Assembly (NCBI RefSeq): GCF_000517545.1
Contig: NZ_BAIV01000027.1
Coordinates: 1-64,000 of the forward strand
DNA length: 64,000 bases
Direction: 5' to 3'
Source of the DNA: Bacteroides reticulotermitis JCM 10512
GTDB taxonomy: Bacteria; Bacteroidota; Bacteroidia; Bacteroidales; Bacteroidaceae
This document shows, piece by piece, positions 19,787 through 27,887 of this stretch (position 1 is the first letter of the stretch; every line of letters begins with the position of its first letter). The notes below the pieces were generated by a model. It did not search any database and was not told the origin of the DNA. It saw only the letters and a program-made list of their open reading frames with translations. Made by a program: the position numbers and the translations under genes.

Positions 19787-21005
19787 TTATCTTCTTGAAT
19801 TCGTTTCACGTTCGGAAGAGCGAGAGCTACTACCTCTGCTGCTGCTACTTCTCGTGCTTTCGGTAGACGACCGCCTTTCGGACGGTTGGCTCGAAACATT
19901 GCTGCGAGTCGAACTACTGCTATTGCTCCGGTTCGTTGTCGTCCGGTTGCTACTGCCGGTAGAGCGTCCACTCTCTCGGCTACTTCCAGAATTAGTACTG
20001 GATGGGCGAGTGGTGGTCGAAGAACCGGAAGTCGACGGGCGACGTCCGCTACTTGTGCTTCCTTCACCTCGGTTGCCGGTAGAACTTCCATTTCTATCCG
20101 GGGTAATTTCTCTTCCGGGCCTAGTCTCTCTCGAAGGAGTAGTTCCTGTTTCCGGACGAGGCCTAGTTGTTGACTCCGGACGATTGGTACTTTCCGGACG
20201 GCTTGTATTCCCCGGTCGATTTGAGTTTTCAGGACGGATTGTATTGCCGCTTCCCGGTCTTGTTGTATTACCGGGACGAGTTGTACTACCCGGACGGTTT
20301 GAATTTTCGGGACGGTTAGTATTGCCCGGACGAGAAACGTTACCCGGTCTACCTGAGTTGCCCGGACGATTCGAAACTCCCGGACGTAGGTGCATTACTT
20401 GGACGGTTGGATGTGTTCGGGCGCATATTGACCGATCCGAAATCCGAGCGGCGATACGAATGAAAAACTCTCTCATCGCGAATCCGATACGGACGGGAAT
20501 AATGGCCAAACTGATTATATCTTCCCCGATAATAGCTTACATGATGGTAGTGAGGACGATAGTGTGCGCCACTATATGTCCGGTAATGATAAGGTATGCC
20601 GAAGTAGAACAAGCGGGTATTCGGATAATTGATATAAACCCGGAAGTTCCAGCGTCCTCCATTGATATACAGCGGTCGGTAGAAATAATCAGCACCCAAG
20701 AATCTACGGTATTGCGATTCACTGAATACCCAACGAAGGTCATCGTTGCGAATATCCAACGCTTCGTAATAGTCGTTCATCGCCCATTCTTCACCTCGCA
20801 CTACATAATCCATAATGTTACGGATCGAGTAGATGAAATCATAATTTATCTCATAAGCATCATTATATTGCGAAGTATTTAAGTCCAATTCATAGGCCAT
20901 CTTATCGGTAAGGAAACGTGTTTCCTTGCGTACTTTACTCGTACTCATACCAGCCATTGCAGTGGTGGTGACAGCCATAAACAGTATAAACAGATATTTT
21001 TTCAT
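19787..21005 (-). CDS. Secreted protein with an RPG/RPE-repeat and Ser-rich C-terminal tail; one frameshift
   Basis: The N-terminal part starts with a signal peptide (MKKYLFILFMAVTTTAMA) and a conserved exported domain of about 170 residues rich in Tyr, Arg and Asn (NDAYEINYDFIYSIRNIMDY). One missing base near 20384 separates it from a low-complexity tail of about 200 residues. The tail consists of repeats such as NRPGNTSRPESTNRPE, then a Ser/Thr/Arg-rich end. Joined length is about 406. The tail would be unstructured and positively charged, suggesting contact with surface polyanions or glycans. The nearby DUF4476 genes on the same strand probably share its transcript. Function is unknown. 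Confidence 0.7.
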
Positions 21006-21038
21006 AATTTTCTTTTTTTAGTTACACATGGAGTTCAA

Positions 21039-21725
21039 CTATTTCACAGACTGCCTTATTTCGCGCTTGTCCGACTCAAAAGTGAGTTTATCCAATACGA
21101 TCTGGAAATTCTTCTTATCAGCAATTGCCGGGTAGAGCCGTTTGATGAGTTTCTTCTTCTCACTATCGTAGGTGCATAGATCGATCAGATCGCAACATTG
21201 TCGACAGGTTAGGTTGGAAGAGGACGTTAAGTTGTCCAGCATCCGGACTCTTCCCGAATCAAAAGGTTCGTTTCTATATTCTCTGAAAAACAAATCAAAA
21301 TCAGCAGGAGGAAGTGCCCTAAAATCGATACGCCCCACGTTTGCCGAATAACGATCTTCATACGGAGATATACCAAGCGGTTCTATACCGGGAACCACGG
21401 CCGGAGAGACAACTACCGAAGAGGGAACGGGTGTACTGCCGTATCCGGCATATGTATTCATCCGAGTGACTTCTCCATCCACAAACTGTATGAGAATGGT
21501 CATTGGAGCTGAAATTAAGACGTTGCCATTCTCGCGATAGAACTCCCACTCTTCCAGATATCCGTCAAAACGTCGATAGTCGGGAGTACCCAATAATCCT
21601 TGTACCTCTCGTTGGCTCATACCCTCTTGTACTTGCATCACGCGCTTCATCGAAGTATAAGTAGTACTACAGCTGCTAATGAGAATTAGTAGTACTGACA
21701 GCAGAATAATGTGTATCCTTTTCAT
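21039..21725 (-). CDS. Lipoprotein with a BamE-like front region and a DUF4476 domain
   Basis: A 228-residue lipoprotein (lipobox LLILISSC, Cys about 19). Residues 30-90 resemble the SmpA/BamE fold (MQVQEGMSQREVQGLLGTPDYRR, then LEEWEFYRENG). The C-terminal 95 residues match DUF4476: a FDSGRVRMLDN-type start, a TCRQCCDLIDLCTYD segment with a CxxC motif, LIKRLYPAIADK and LTFESDKREI. It is followed 33 bases downstream by the RPG-repeat gene and preceded by another DUF4476 gene. Function is unknown; the location is probably the periplasmic face of a membrane. Confidence 0.7.
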   Translation of the reverse strand: MKRIHIILLSVLLILISSCSTTYTSMKRVMQVQEGMSQREVQGLLGTPDYRRFDGYLEEWEFYRENGNVLISAPMTILIQFVDGEVTRMNTYAGYGSTPVPSSVVVSPAVVPGIEPLGISPYEDRYSANVGRIDFRALPPADFDLFFREYRNEPFDSGRVRMLDNLTSSSNLTCRQCCDLIDLCTYDSEKKKLIKRLYPAIADKKNFQIVLDKLTFESDKREIRQSVK

Positions 21726-21749
21726 AATCGTACGTTTTAAGTGAATAAT

Positions 21750-22415
21750 TTATCTTCGATTCCCTTGACTCTTTACGAAGTCGTTCATTTCATCCTTATT
21801 CGATGAGAATGTCAATGAATCGATCAGTGTAAAAAAGCCTTCCCGGTCTACGATCCGGGGGTAGATCATCTTCATGATTTTCATCTTATCATCATCGAAC
21901 GTATAGAGCTTTACCAAGCTAAGACATTGTCCACAGGTGAAATAGGAGTTGACCAACGCTGTTTCAATCAGTTTCATTCGATTATCCGAGAAAGGTTCTT
22001 TTTTCACTCGGGTTAGAAAGTCGCTGAAAAGCCGATCATCCATCACTCGATCATAGCGGTCGCGCCCCGGACGATAATCTCCTGTTCCCGGGCGGTCCGG
22101 TCGATCATTGTTTCGTCCTACGTAGATCTCTTTCAACTCATTTCCATTGAAGTACATACGTTCATCAAACAATTTATCACCTCTCCAAACCCGCTCGCCC
22201 GGACGAGTGTTTCGAGTGGCATACACCTCGATGCGATAATAATCCGGCCGAAGGTTGGCTACAAAACAAGTAGTAGTCGGCAAGCACATCTGATTTCCAC
22301 TGATATAAACAAGAACCGGGATATTGCCACCGTCTACACGGATACCGCTAATTGTTTGAGCTTTCAATGTTAGGGCTGCAAACAGGATACAGAGGCTTAC
22401 TATAATCTTACGCAT
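21750..22415 (-). CDS. Secreted DUF4476 domain protein
   Basis: A 221-residue protein with a signal peptide (MRKIIVSLCILFAALTLKAQ). The middle section is a short beta domain (YYRIEVYATRNTRPGERVW) and an Arg/Asp/Pro-rich linker (NNDRPDRPGTGDYRPG). The C-terminal DUF4476 domain parallels the next gene: TCGQCLSLVKLYTFDDDKMK, MIYPRIVDREGFFTLIDSLTF. The paired CxxC is conserved in both. It is probably the first gene of a three-gene minus-strand unit with the following lipoprotein and RPG-repeat protein. Confidence 0.72.
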   Translation of the reverse strand: MRKIIVSLCILFAALTLKAQTISGIRVDGGNIPVLVYISGNQMCLPTTTCFVANLRPDYYRIEVYATRNTRPGERVWRGDKLFDERMYFNGNELKEIYVGRNNDRPDRPGTGDYRPGRDRYDRVMDDRLFSDFLTRVKKEPFSDNRMKLIETALVNSYFTCGQCLSLVKLYTFDDDKMKIMKMIYPRIVDREGFFTLIDSLTFSSNKDEMNDFVKSQGNRR

Positions 22416-22457
22416 AACTCTACGTTTTTAGTTATTATGATCTTTTAGTGATGTTAC

Positions 22458-22488
22458 AAAAATAGGGTGAGGAAACTCCCCACCCTAA
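22458..22488 (-). terminator. Rho-independent terminator of the S1-domain protein gene
   Basis: On the minus strand AGGGTGGGGA pairs with TCCTCACCCT (one mismatch) around a short loop, followed by ATTTTTGT. It lies about 40 bases past the stop at 22529. Confidence 0.75.
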
Positions 22489-22528
22489 TGATTCTCTCTA
22501 TTCATGTGTAGGGATTTCCCTATTCTGT

Positions 22529-23368
22529 TTAGGAACCTGCCAGCTTAATACCATGCTCTTCCAATGTTATCAAGCGTTTTTTATACAAGTCGCCCACCCC
22601 TTTTTTGAATGTCTTCTTGCTTACCTCAAACACATCGTAGATTTCATCCGCCGGGCTTTTATCGGTCAGGGAAATCCGTCCGCCATGTTCTTTGATATAC
22701 TCCAATAAGGTTTTCGCAAAATCATCGACTTTAGCGAATCCTGCTTTTTGGAGCATCAGGTCCACTTTTCCATCCTCGCGCACCTGCTTTACAAAAGCTG
22801 TGGTCTGTACGCCTGTTTCAAGGGGACGGAATATTTCATTCTCATACAGCAAGCCGCTGTATTTATTATCAATAATCGCCTTAAATCCTAAATCAGTTTT
22901 CTGCCAGATAAGGATATTCACTTCTTCATCCGGCGAATACTCCGGCACATCTTTCGACAGGTAGCGTTCAACCTTTGCCGAGGCCACAATCCGGTAGCTT
23001 TCTTCATCCAGATGCACATGAACAACATAATTTCGTCCCACCTGCATCTTCATCTTTTGCTCACTAAAAGGCACAAACAAGTCTTTCATCAGTCCCCAAT
23101 TCAGAAAAGCTCCAAACTGATTGACCCAAGCGACTTCCAAGCAGGCAAACTGTCCCACTTGTACCAACGGTGTCAGCGTAGTGGCAATCAGTCTCTCGTC
23201 CATATCCAGATAAAGGAATACATTCAAGAAGTCGCCTATCTTACAATCTTCGGGTACGTAACGAGTGGGTAAAAGGATTTCTCCTTCTTCTTCCCCATCC
23301 AGATACATGCCAAAATCGACTTCCTTAACTACCTCCAGCTGATTGAATTTTCCTAATTCGATACTCAT
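22529..23368 (-). CDS. S1-like RNA-binding protein, CvfB family
   Basis: A 279-residue cytoplasmic protein of the CvfB/YitL type. Tandem OB-fold S1-like domains cover about residues 1-200 (for example LLPTRYVPEDCKIGDFLNVFLYLD and QFGAFLNWGLMKDLFVPFSEQ), and a C-terminal winged-helix region holds GRISLTDKSPADEIYDVFEVSKKTFKKGVGDLYKKRLI. That last motif is diagnostic for the family. CvfB proteins bind RNA and affect gene expression; the exact role in Bacteroidota is unknown. It is monocistronic with its own -7 box and terminator. Confidence 0.85.
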   Translation of the reverse strand: MSIELGKFNQLEVVKEVDFGMYLDGEEEGEILLPTRYVPEDCKIGDFLNVFLYLDMDERLIATTLTPLVQVGQFACLEVAWVNQFGAFLNWGLMKDLFVPFSEQKMKMQVGRNYVVHVHLDEESYRIVASAKVERYLSKDVPEYSPDEEVNILIWQKTDLGFKAIIDNKYSGLLYENEIFRPLETGVQTTAFVKQVREDGKVDLMLQKAGFAKVDDFAKTLLEYIKEHGGRISLTDKSPADEIYDVFEVSKKTFKKGVGDLYKKRLITLEEHGIKLAGS

Positions 23369-23394
23369 ATTGTTTCCATTTACTATATAGAGAA

Positions 23395-23402
23395 CAAAGA
23401 TA
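23395..23402 (-). promoter_or_regulatory. -7 box (TATCTTTG) of the CvfB-like gene
   Basis: The minus strand reads TATCTTTG, an exact match to the Bacteroidota -7 consensus, 27 bases upstream of the ATG at 23368. Confidence 0.55.
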
Positions 23403-23477
23403 AGCTATTTTGAACACATCTTTTCAAGTGAACCGGTTTAGTTTCAACTTTCACGTGTTTTTACTCCACACGATCTG

Positions 23478-23987
23478 TCACTCTACTTCCTTCAAAACTA
23501 CATTTCCCTCTTGGCTGTTGTCTACCAAAATAGCCAGGCAAGGGCGTTGGGTATAAGTCTGCTTCTCTCCTTTCGCTACCTTATAAGTAAACTGCACCTC
23601 GCCGTTCTCGTTCTTCTGCAAGCTGACCGGTGAAAGTGTCGTAGCATATTCAGTTTCCGGCAGCACGACAGCTATCACATATTGTTTCGAGAAATCAATC
23701 ACAGTCGGTCTCCCACCTTCGCCCATTACCGCAGCGGCTCCAAACACATTGTCAAATGCCTCCGGCGTGGTGATCTTCGGGCTTTCGAGACTCTTCACCG
23801 TATTTTTCACGAAGTAACGCTCGACCAAACTATACGGAATATCCGCAGTACCAACAGCTGATTCTACTTTGACACTATCTACACTGGATGCATCAGCCTG
23901 AGCTTGTTTAGCTCCACTCTGACATGCGAACAGTAATCCGCCTCCCATCGCCAAAACGATCAGGGCTTTTAAATTCTTTCTACTCAT
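23478..23987 (-). CDS. Hypothetical lipoprotein
   Basis: A 169-residue protein with a lipoprotein signal (GGGLLFAC, Cys about 22) and a low-complexity linker after it (AKQAQADASSVDSVKVES). The mature domain, from about residue 55, has the strand pattern DFSKQYVIAVVLPETEYATTLSPVSL and FTYKVAKGEKQTYTQRPCLAILV. This is reminiscent of the small PrcB-type domain found in Bacteroidota lipoproteins, but I cannot confirm that. The gene is divergent from the arsenic operon, whose promoter region it borders, and there is no sign that it is functionally linked. Confidence 0.6.
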   Translation of the reverse strand: MSRKNLKALIVLAMGGGLLFACQSGAKQAQADASSVDSVKVESAVGTADIPYSLVERYFVKNTVKSLESPKITTPEAFDNVFGAAAVMGEGGRPTVIDFSKQYVIAVVLPETEYATTLSPVSLQKNENGEVQFTYKVAKGEKQTYTQRPCLAILVDNSQEGNVVLKEVE

Positions 23988-24080
23988 ACCTTTATTCTTT
24001 TAAGTTAAACATACTATTTTCTAAGTTATGGCTATAAACAACTAAAAGAACAAAATACTGCATGCTTTTGATTAGAAGAA

Positions 24081-24167
24081 TGCGTATAAATGCAAAAGAT
24101 AGCACATAATTCCTTAAAAAAGAGTTCGTATAATTGCGAACAAGAAAAGCATTCGTATATTTGCGAA
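24081..24167 (+). promoter_or_regulatory. ars promoter with repeated operator-like dyads
   Basis: Two near-identical 16-bp imperfect dyads, TTCGTATAATTGCGAA (24125-24140) and TTCGTATATTTGCGAA (24152-24167), lie 27 bases apart. A diverged third copy, TGCGTATAAATGCAAA, is at 24081-24096. The second dyad contains an exact -7 box, TATATTTG (24156-24163), and the first covers the -33 position. A repressor bound here would block the polymerase directly. The arsR ATG follows 19 bases downstream. Confidence 0.7.
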
Positions 24168-24185
24168 CAAGAAAAGTCATAAGAG

Positions 24186-24512
24186 ATGTCTAAGAAAGAA
24201 TTAACAGCCGAACAAGAGCAATTGGCGCGCTTCGCCAAAGCATTGGGACACCCCATCCGAGTAGCCATATTAGAAATGCTTGCTAACCAATCCTGTTGTT
24301 ATCACGGCGATATGTCTGAAGTGCTTCCCATCGCCAAAAGCACACTCTCACAACACTTGAACGAACTTAAAGATGCCGAACTAATAAAAGGTACAATTAC
24401 ATTGCCGACAGTTAAATATTGCATCCACAAAGAGAACTGGGAAAAGGCAAAGAGCCTATTTGCTGCTCTATTCGTTGAAGTTAATAATGAAGAGAGTTGC
24501 GGCGACATATAA
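24186..24512 (+). CDS. arsR: ArsR-family metalloregulatory repressor
   Basis: A 108-residue winged-helix protein of the ArsR/SmtB family: RFAKALGHPIRVAILEMLANQ, then CCYHGDMSEVLPIAKSTLSQHLNELKDAELI as the DNA-recognition helices. A Cys pair at the start of this region (QSCCYHGD) and a Cys near the C-terminus (EESCGDI) are candidate arsenite ligands, placed differently from the classical CVC motif in helix alpha3. It is the first gene of the arsenic operon and overlies no other gene. It should repress the operon through the dyads just upstream until As(III) binds. Confidence 0.9.
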   Translation: MSKKELTAEQEQLARFAKALGHPIRVAILEMLANQSCCYHGDMSEVLPIAKSTLSQHLNELKDAELIKGTITLPTVKYCIHKENWEKAKSLFAALFVEVNNEESCGDI

Positions 24513-24529
24513 AAAATTTGCTTCAGTTG

Positions 24530-24545
24530 TTCGTAGTTCTACGAA
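24530..24545 (+). promoter_or_regulatory. Internal operator-like dyad between arsR and arsC
   Basis: TTCGTAGTTCTACGAA is a perfect 6-bp dyad (TTCGTA/TACGAA, 4-base centre) with the same outer half-site (TTCG) as the arsR dyads. It lies in the 82-base gap between arsR and arsC, followed by a T/A-rich stretch. It could be a second repressor site or an mRNA stem. Confidence 0.45.
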
Positions 24546-24594
24546 TCACGAATAGTATGTATAAATACGAAACATATTTCAAATAAATACAGAT

Positions 24595-25101
24595 ATGCAA
24601 GACGTAATTTCCAACTTTCAACCCGATCCATGCAAGGATGATGATAATCGACAACTTACAACAAACCAGCCACTGCCTAAGATCCTAATCCTTTGCACAG
24701 GAAATAGCTGTCGCAGCCAGATGGCACACGGTTTCTTACAATCCTTTGATCCGCGATTGCTCGTTTATTCCGCAGGAACAAAGGCCAGCGGACAAGTTAA
24801 TCCGCAAGCGATAGAAGTTATGCGACAGGCAGGAGTCGATATTTCGCATCATACCTCCAACAGTGTAGAACTATATTTAGCCGATGAATGGGATTACGTG
24901 ATTACCGTTTGCGGCGGTGCCAACGAAAGTTGCCCGACATTTTCGGGTAAAGTAAAGAATCGCCTGCACATTGGGTTTGATGATCCGTCTGAAGCAACAG
25001 GCACACCCGATTTTATACAATCCGAATACATCCGGGTAAGAGATGAAATCAAAGTCAAATTTCTCGCACTATATACAAACAGAATAAAAGACTATGAATA
25101 A
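24595..25101 (+). CDS. arsC: Thioredoxin-type arsenate reductase (low-molecular-weight phosphatase fold)
   Basis: A 168-residue protein with an N-terminal extension of about 30 polar residues. The phosphatase-type loop is ILCTGNSCRSQMAHGFL, with the nucleophilic Cys in CTGNSCRS. The redox Cys pair in ITVCGGANESCPTF completes the Cys triad typical of thioredoxin-coupled ArsC enzymes. It converts arsenate to arsenite for export by the Acr3 pump encoded next, whose start overlaps its end by 8 bases. Confidence 0.92.
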   Translation: MQDVISNFQPDPCKDDDNRQLTTNQPLPKILILCTGNSCRSQMAHGFLQSFDPRLLVYSAGTKASGQVNPQAIEVMRQAGVDISHHTSNSVELYLADEWDYVITVCGGANESCPTFSGKVKNRLHIGFDDPSEATGTPDFIQSEYIRVRDEIKVKFLALYTNRIKDYE

Positions 25102-26128
25102 AAAGAGAATGAGTTTTCTGGATAAGAATCTGACCCTATGGATTTTTCTGGCAATGGCTATCGGTGTAGGGTTGGGATATTTGTTCCCATCGTTCAGCTA
25201 TTCTATTAATTCGATGTCGAGTGGAACCACCAACATTCCTTTGGCAATCGGCCTCATCCTGATGATGTATCCTCCACTGGCGAAAGTCGATTATAAGCAA
25301 CTACCGAAAGTCTTTTCAAATGTAAGAATACTAACCGTATCGTTAGTGCTGAATTGGATTATCGGTCCGATACTAATGTTCGTACTTGCCATCCTCTTTT
25401 TGCACGACTATCCCGAATACATGGTTGGTGTTATCCTCATCGGGTTAGCCCGCTGCATCGCGATGGTACTTGTATGGAACGACTTAGCGGAGGGTAATAC
25501 CGAATACGGAGCAGGACTGGTTGCCCTGAATAGTATATTTCAGGTATTCTTCTATAGTTTCTACGCATGGATATTCGTAACCAAGCTACCTGTCTTATTC
25601 GGTTTTGAAGGTGCGCTAGTGAATATATCTATCGGCACTATTGCACAAACAGTTGCCATCTATTTGGGCATTCCATTTCTAATGGGTATTCTCAGCCGCC
25701 TGATATTAGTCAGACTCAAAGGAGAAGAATGGTATAAAAGCAAATTCATCCCCGCAATCTCTCCGATAACCTTGATCGCCTTATTGCTTACAATTGTCGT
25801 AATGTTCAGTTTGAAAGGGGAACTGATTGTACAGATACCACTGGATGTAGTACGCATTGCCATCCCGCTATTAATTTATTTCGTTGCCATGTTCTTTCTG
25901 AGCTTCTACGCAAGTAAACTGATGGGAGCGCCTTACGATCAGAACGCTTCGATTTCGTTCACAGCCACGGGCAACAATTTTGAGCTGGCCATTGCAGTTG
26001 CTATCGGTGTATTTGGCATTCATAGCGGACAAGCCTTTGCAGGTGTGATCGGTCCCCTCGTTGAAGTACCGGTACTTATCTTTTTGGTAAATATAGCCTT
26101 CCGGCTGAGAAAGAAATACTATAAATAA
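25094..26128 (+). CDS. acr3: Arsenite efflux permease, Acr3 type
   Basis: A 344-residue integral membrane protein with about ten hydrophobic segments. It shows Acr3/BASS motifs: NIPLAIGLILMMYPPLAKVDY in the first third, GLARCIAMVLVWNDLAEGNTEY with the conserved Cys of the transport site, and FTATGNNFELAIAVAIGVFG in the last third. It exports As(III) from the cytoplasm. In this operon it stands with arsD and arsA, so the ATPase may energise it. Confidence 0.95.
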   Translation: MNKKRMSFLDKNLTLWIFLAMAIGVGLGYLFPSFSYSINSMSSGTTNIPLAIGLILMMYPPLAKVDYKQLPKVFSNVRILTVSLVLNWIIGPILMFVLAILFLHDYPEYMVGVILIGLARCIAMVLVWNDLAEGNTEYGAGLVALNSIFQVFFYSFYAWIFVTKLPVLFGFEGALVNISIGTIAQTVAIYLGIPFLMGILSRLILVRLKGEEWYKSKFIPAISPITLIALLLTIVVMFSLKGELIVQIPLDVVRIAIPLLIYFVAMFFLSFYASKLMGAPYDQNASISFTATGNNFELAIAVAIGVFGIHSGQAFAGVIGPLVEVPVLIFLVNIAFRLRKKYYK

Positions 26129-26136
26129 ATCAGCGT

Positions 26137-26568
26137 ATGAGCAAAAATATCTTTATCGCATTTATTACCCTGTTCCTCGTATCGTGCGGTAATAAGGCAG
26201 GAGTCCAACAAGCAGAAAAGCAGGCAGAAGAACAAATCGTTTCAGCAGGCGACTCCTCGACTGTAACCATCTACTATTTTCACGGTAAGCAACGCTGCAA
26301 GACTTGCATAGCCGTGGGAGAACTGACCGAAGAAACCATCAAAGAAACCTATGCAGGCAACGCCAAGGTGAGATTCATCGAAATAGACACGAGCGAGAAG
26401 CAATATAAAAGTCTGGTTAACAAATACGAAGTTTCGTGGAATGCTTTGATTATTGTCAAAGGCGAGAACTTCGTAGATATAACCGAACAAGCTTTCGCCA
26501 ACGCCATAAGCAATCCGGCAGCATTAAGCGCGCTAATAAAAAAAGAAGTAAACCAACGAATCTCATAA
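26137..26568 (+). CDS. ArsF-like thioredoxin-fold lipoprotein
   Basis: A 143-residue lipoprotein (LFLVSC, Cys about 17) with a thioredoxin-like fold whose motif GKQRCKTCIAVGEL is a CxxC pair. The remaining strand pattern (AKVRFIEIDTSEKQYKSLVNKYEVSWNALIIVKG) fits the family annotated as nitrophenyl-compound nitroreductase subunit ArsF. Genes of this type recur in Bacteroidota ars operons beside a CcdA-like permease, as here. It probably acts as a periplasmic thiol relay. Its action on arsenic is inferred from context. Confidence 0.75.
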   Translation: MSKNIFIAFITLFLVSCGNKAGVQQAEKQAEEQIVSAGDSSTVTIYYFHGKQRCKTCIAVGELTEETIKETYAGNAKVRFIEIDTSEKQYKSLVNKYEVSWNALIIVKGENFVDITEQAFANAISNPAALSALIKKEVNQRIS

Positions 26569-26572
26569 ACAT

Positions 26573-27271
26573 ATGGACGTTCTTCAACAGATAGTAGACA
26601 ATTCGGATATTCCTGTACTGACTGCCTTCGTATTGGGGTTAATGACAGCTATAAGCCCGTGCCCGTTAGCCACCAACATAACGGCAACAGCCTACCTGAG
26701 CAAAGAGATAACCAACAAGAAGCGTGTGCTCTTCAATGGTGTTTTTTATACGTTAGGCCGCATTTTCAGTTATACACTTTTAGGGCTAGCGTTCTATCTG
26801 GGCGCAAGTAAGTTTCATGCGGCACAAATGCTGCAAAACATCGGCGGAGTTTACCTCGGTATTGCATTAGTTGTTATCGGCCTATTCATGTTGGATGTAA
26901 TCAGATTCAACATTCCCGCATTGAGCCGGCTCATGTCGAAAGTTAGCGAAAAGAAGATGAAGCCAAACTACCTGAATGCCTTTCTCTTAGGCGTATTATT
27001 CGCCTTAGCATTTTGTCCTTACAGCGGGGTGCTCTATTTTGGTGTGCTGATACCTCTGACCATTAGCAGTGCATCGGGCTTACTCTTGCCCCCGGTCTTT
27101 GCCATAGCAACCGGATTGCCAGTTATCATTATCGCCTACTTGCTGGCATACAGCCTGTCGAACGTGGGTAAATTCTACAACAAGGTGAAGAGTTTTGAGG
27201 TTTGGTTCAGGCGTATTGTATCGGCAGTTTTTATCGCAGTGGGCATCTATTATATAGTAACCAGTTTATAA
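26573..27271 (+). CDS. ArsG-like CcdA/DsbD-type membrane protein
   Basis: A 232-residue protein with six hydrophobic segments and the two conserved Cys-Pro motifs of the CcdA/DsbD core: TAISPCPLATNI near residue 30 and ALAFCPYSGVLYFG near residue 145. It starts 4 bases after the ArsF-like gene. Members of this group are named ArsG aromatic arsenical efflux permeases in some databases. The sequence alone equally supports a transmembrane reductant carrier that reduces the neighbouring thioredoxin-fold lipoprotein. Confidence 0.78.
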   Translation: MDVLQQIVDNSDIPVLTAFVLGLMTAISPCPLATNITATAYLSKEITNKKRVLFNGVFYTLGRIFSYTLLGLAFYLGASKFHAAQMLQNIGGVYLGIALVVIGLFMLDVIRFNIPALSRLMSKVSEKKMKPNYLNAFLLGVLFALAFCPYSGVLYFGVLIPLTISSASGLLLPPVFAIATGLPVIIIAYLLAYSLSNVGKFYNKVKSFEVWFRRIVSAVFIAVGIYYIVTSL

Positions 27272-27281
27272 CAATAAAAAT

Positions 27282-27515
27282 ATGGAAATAATCGTATTAG
27301 GTACAGGATGTGCCAAATGTAAATCCGTTTATGAGAAGGTAGCTAAAGTACTTGCTGAGACTAACCGGGAGGCTACCTTAAGGAAAGAGGAAGATATACT
27401 GGAAATAGTCAAATACCAAATTATGTCGTTGCCCGCTATTGTGGTGAACGGCGAGGTGAAGATAAAAGGCTACGTTCCGACTGAGGAAGAAATAAAACAA
27501 TTAATAAAATCATAA
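27282..27515 (+). CDS. Small thioredoxin-family redox protein
   Basis: A 77-residue glutaredoxin/thioredoxin-like protein with CxxC in GTGCAKCKSVYEKV and the cis-Pro region SLPAIVVNGEVKIKG. It matches the family called redox-active disulfide protein 2 (TM0996/MTH895 type). In this operon it could supply electrons to ArsC or to the CcdA-like protein. Confidence 0.82.
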   Translation: MEIIVLGTGCAKCKSVYEKVAKVLAETNREATLRKEEDILEIVKYQIMSLPAIVVNGEVKIKGYVPTEEEIKQLIKS

Positions 27516-27519
27516 AGCT

Positions 27520-27873
27520 ATGTTGAATTTAAAATTAGACACCCGCCCAACGGTTAAGATATACGACCCGGTGCTATGTTGCCCCACCGGACTGTGTGGT
27601 GTGAATATCGACCCTGAACTGATGCGTATAGCGGTCGTTATCGAGAGCCTGAAAAAGAAAGGCGTAGTGATAGAAAGATTTAATTTGCGTGATCATCCGC
27701 AGGTCTATGTTGAGAACAAAGTGATCAATGCATTCTTGATGGAGGAATCGGCCGAAGTATTGCCTATTACCACTTTGAACGATAAAGTTGTGCTAACCAA
27801 ACAATACCCTTCCAACAAACAGATAGCCGCATGGCTACACGTCAGCGAGGAAGAACTAACTGTGAGAAAATAA
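27520..27873 (+). CDS. arsD: Arsenite metallochaperone ArsD
   Basis: A 117-residue protein with the essential ArsD Cys cluster near its N-terminus (VLCCPTGLCG, Cys about 19, 20, 25). The following conserved segment GVNIDPELMRIAVVIESLKKKGV and the later FLMEESAEVLPITTLNDKVVL also match the family. ArsD passes As(III) to ArsA, encoded 14 bases downstream. Confidence 0.93.
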   Translation: MLNLKLDTRPTVKIYDPVLCCPTGLCGVNIDPELMRIAVVIESLKKKGVVIERFNLRDHPQVYVENKVINAFLMEESAEVLPITTLNDKVVLTKQYPSNKQIAAWLHVSEEELTVRK

Positions 27874-27887
27874 ACTAGCAGAAAGAT

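Noticed and set aside
19854..20882. A 342-codon open frame on the plus strand opposite the RPG-repeat gene
   Set aside because: It is Leu/Pro/Gly/Arg-rich and simply mirrors the repeat on the other strand. The minus strand has a signal peptide and a conserved domain; this frame has neither.
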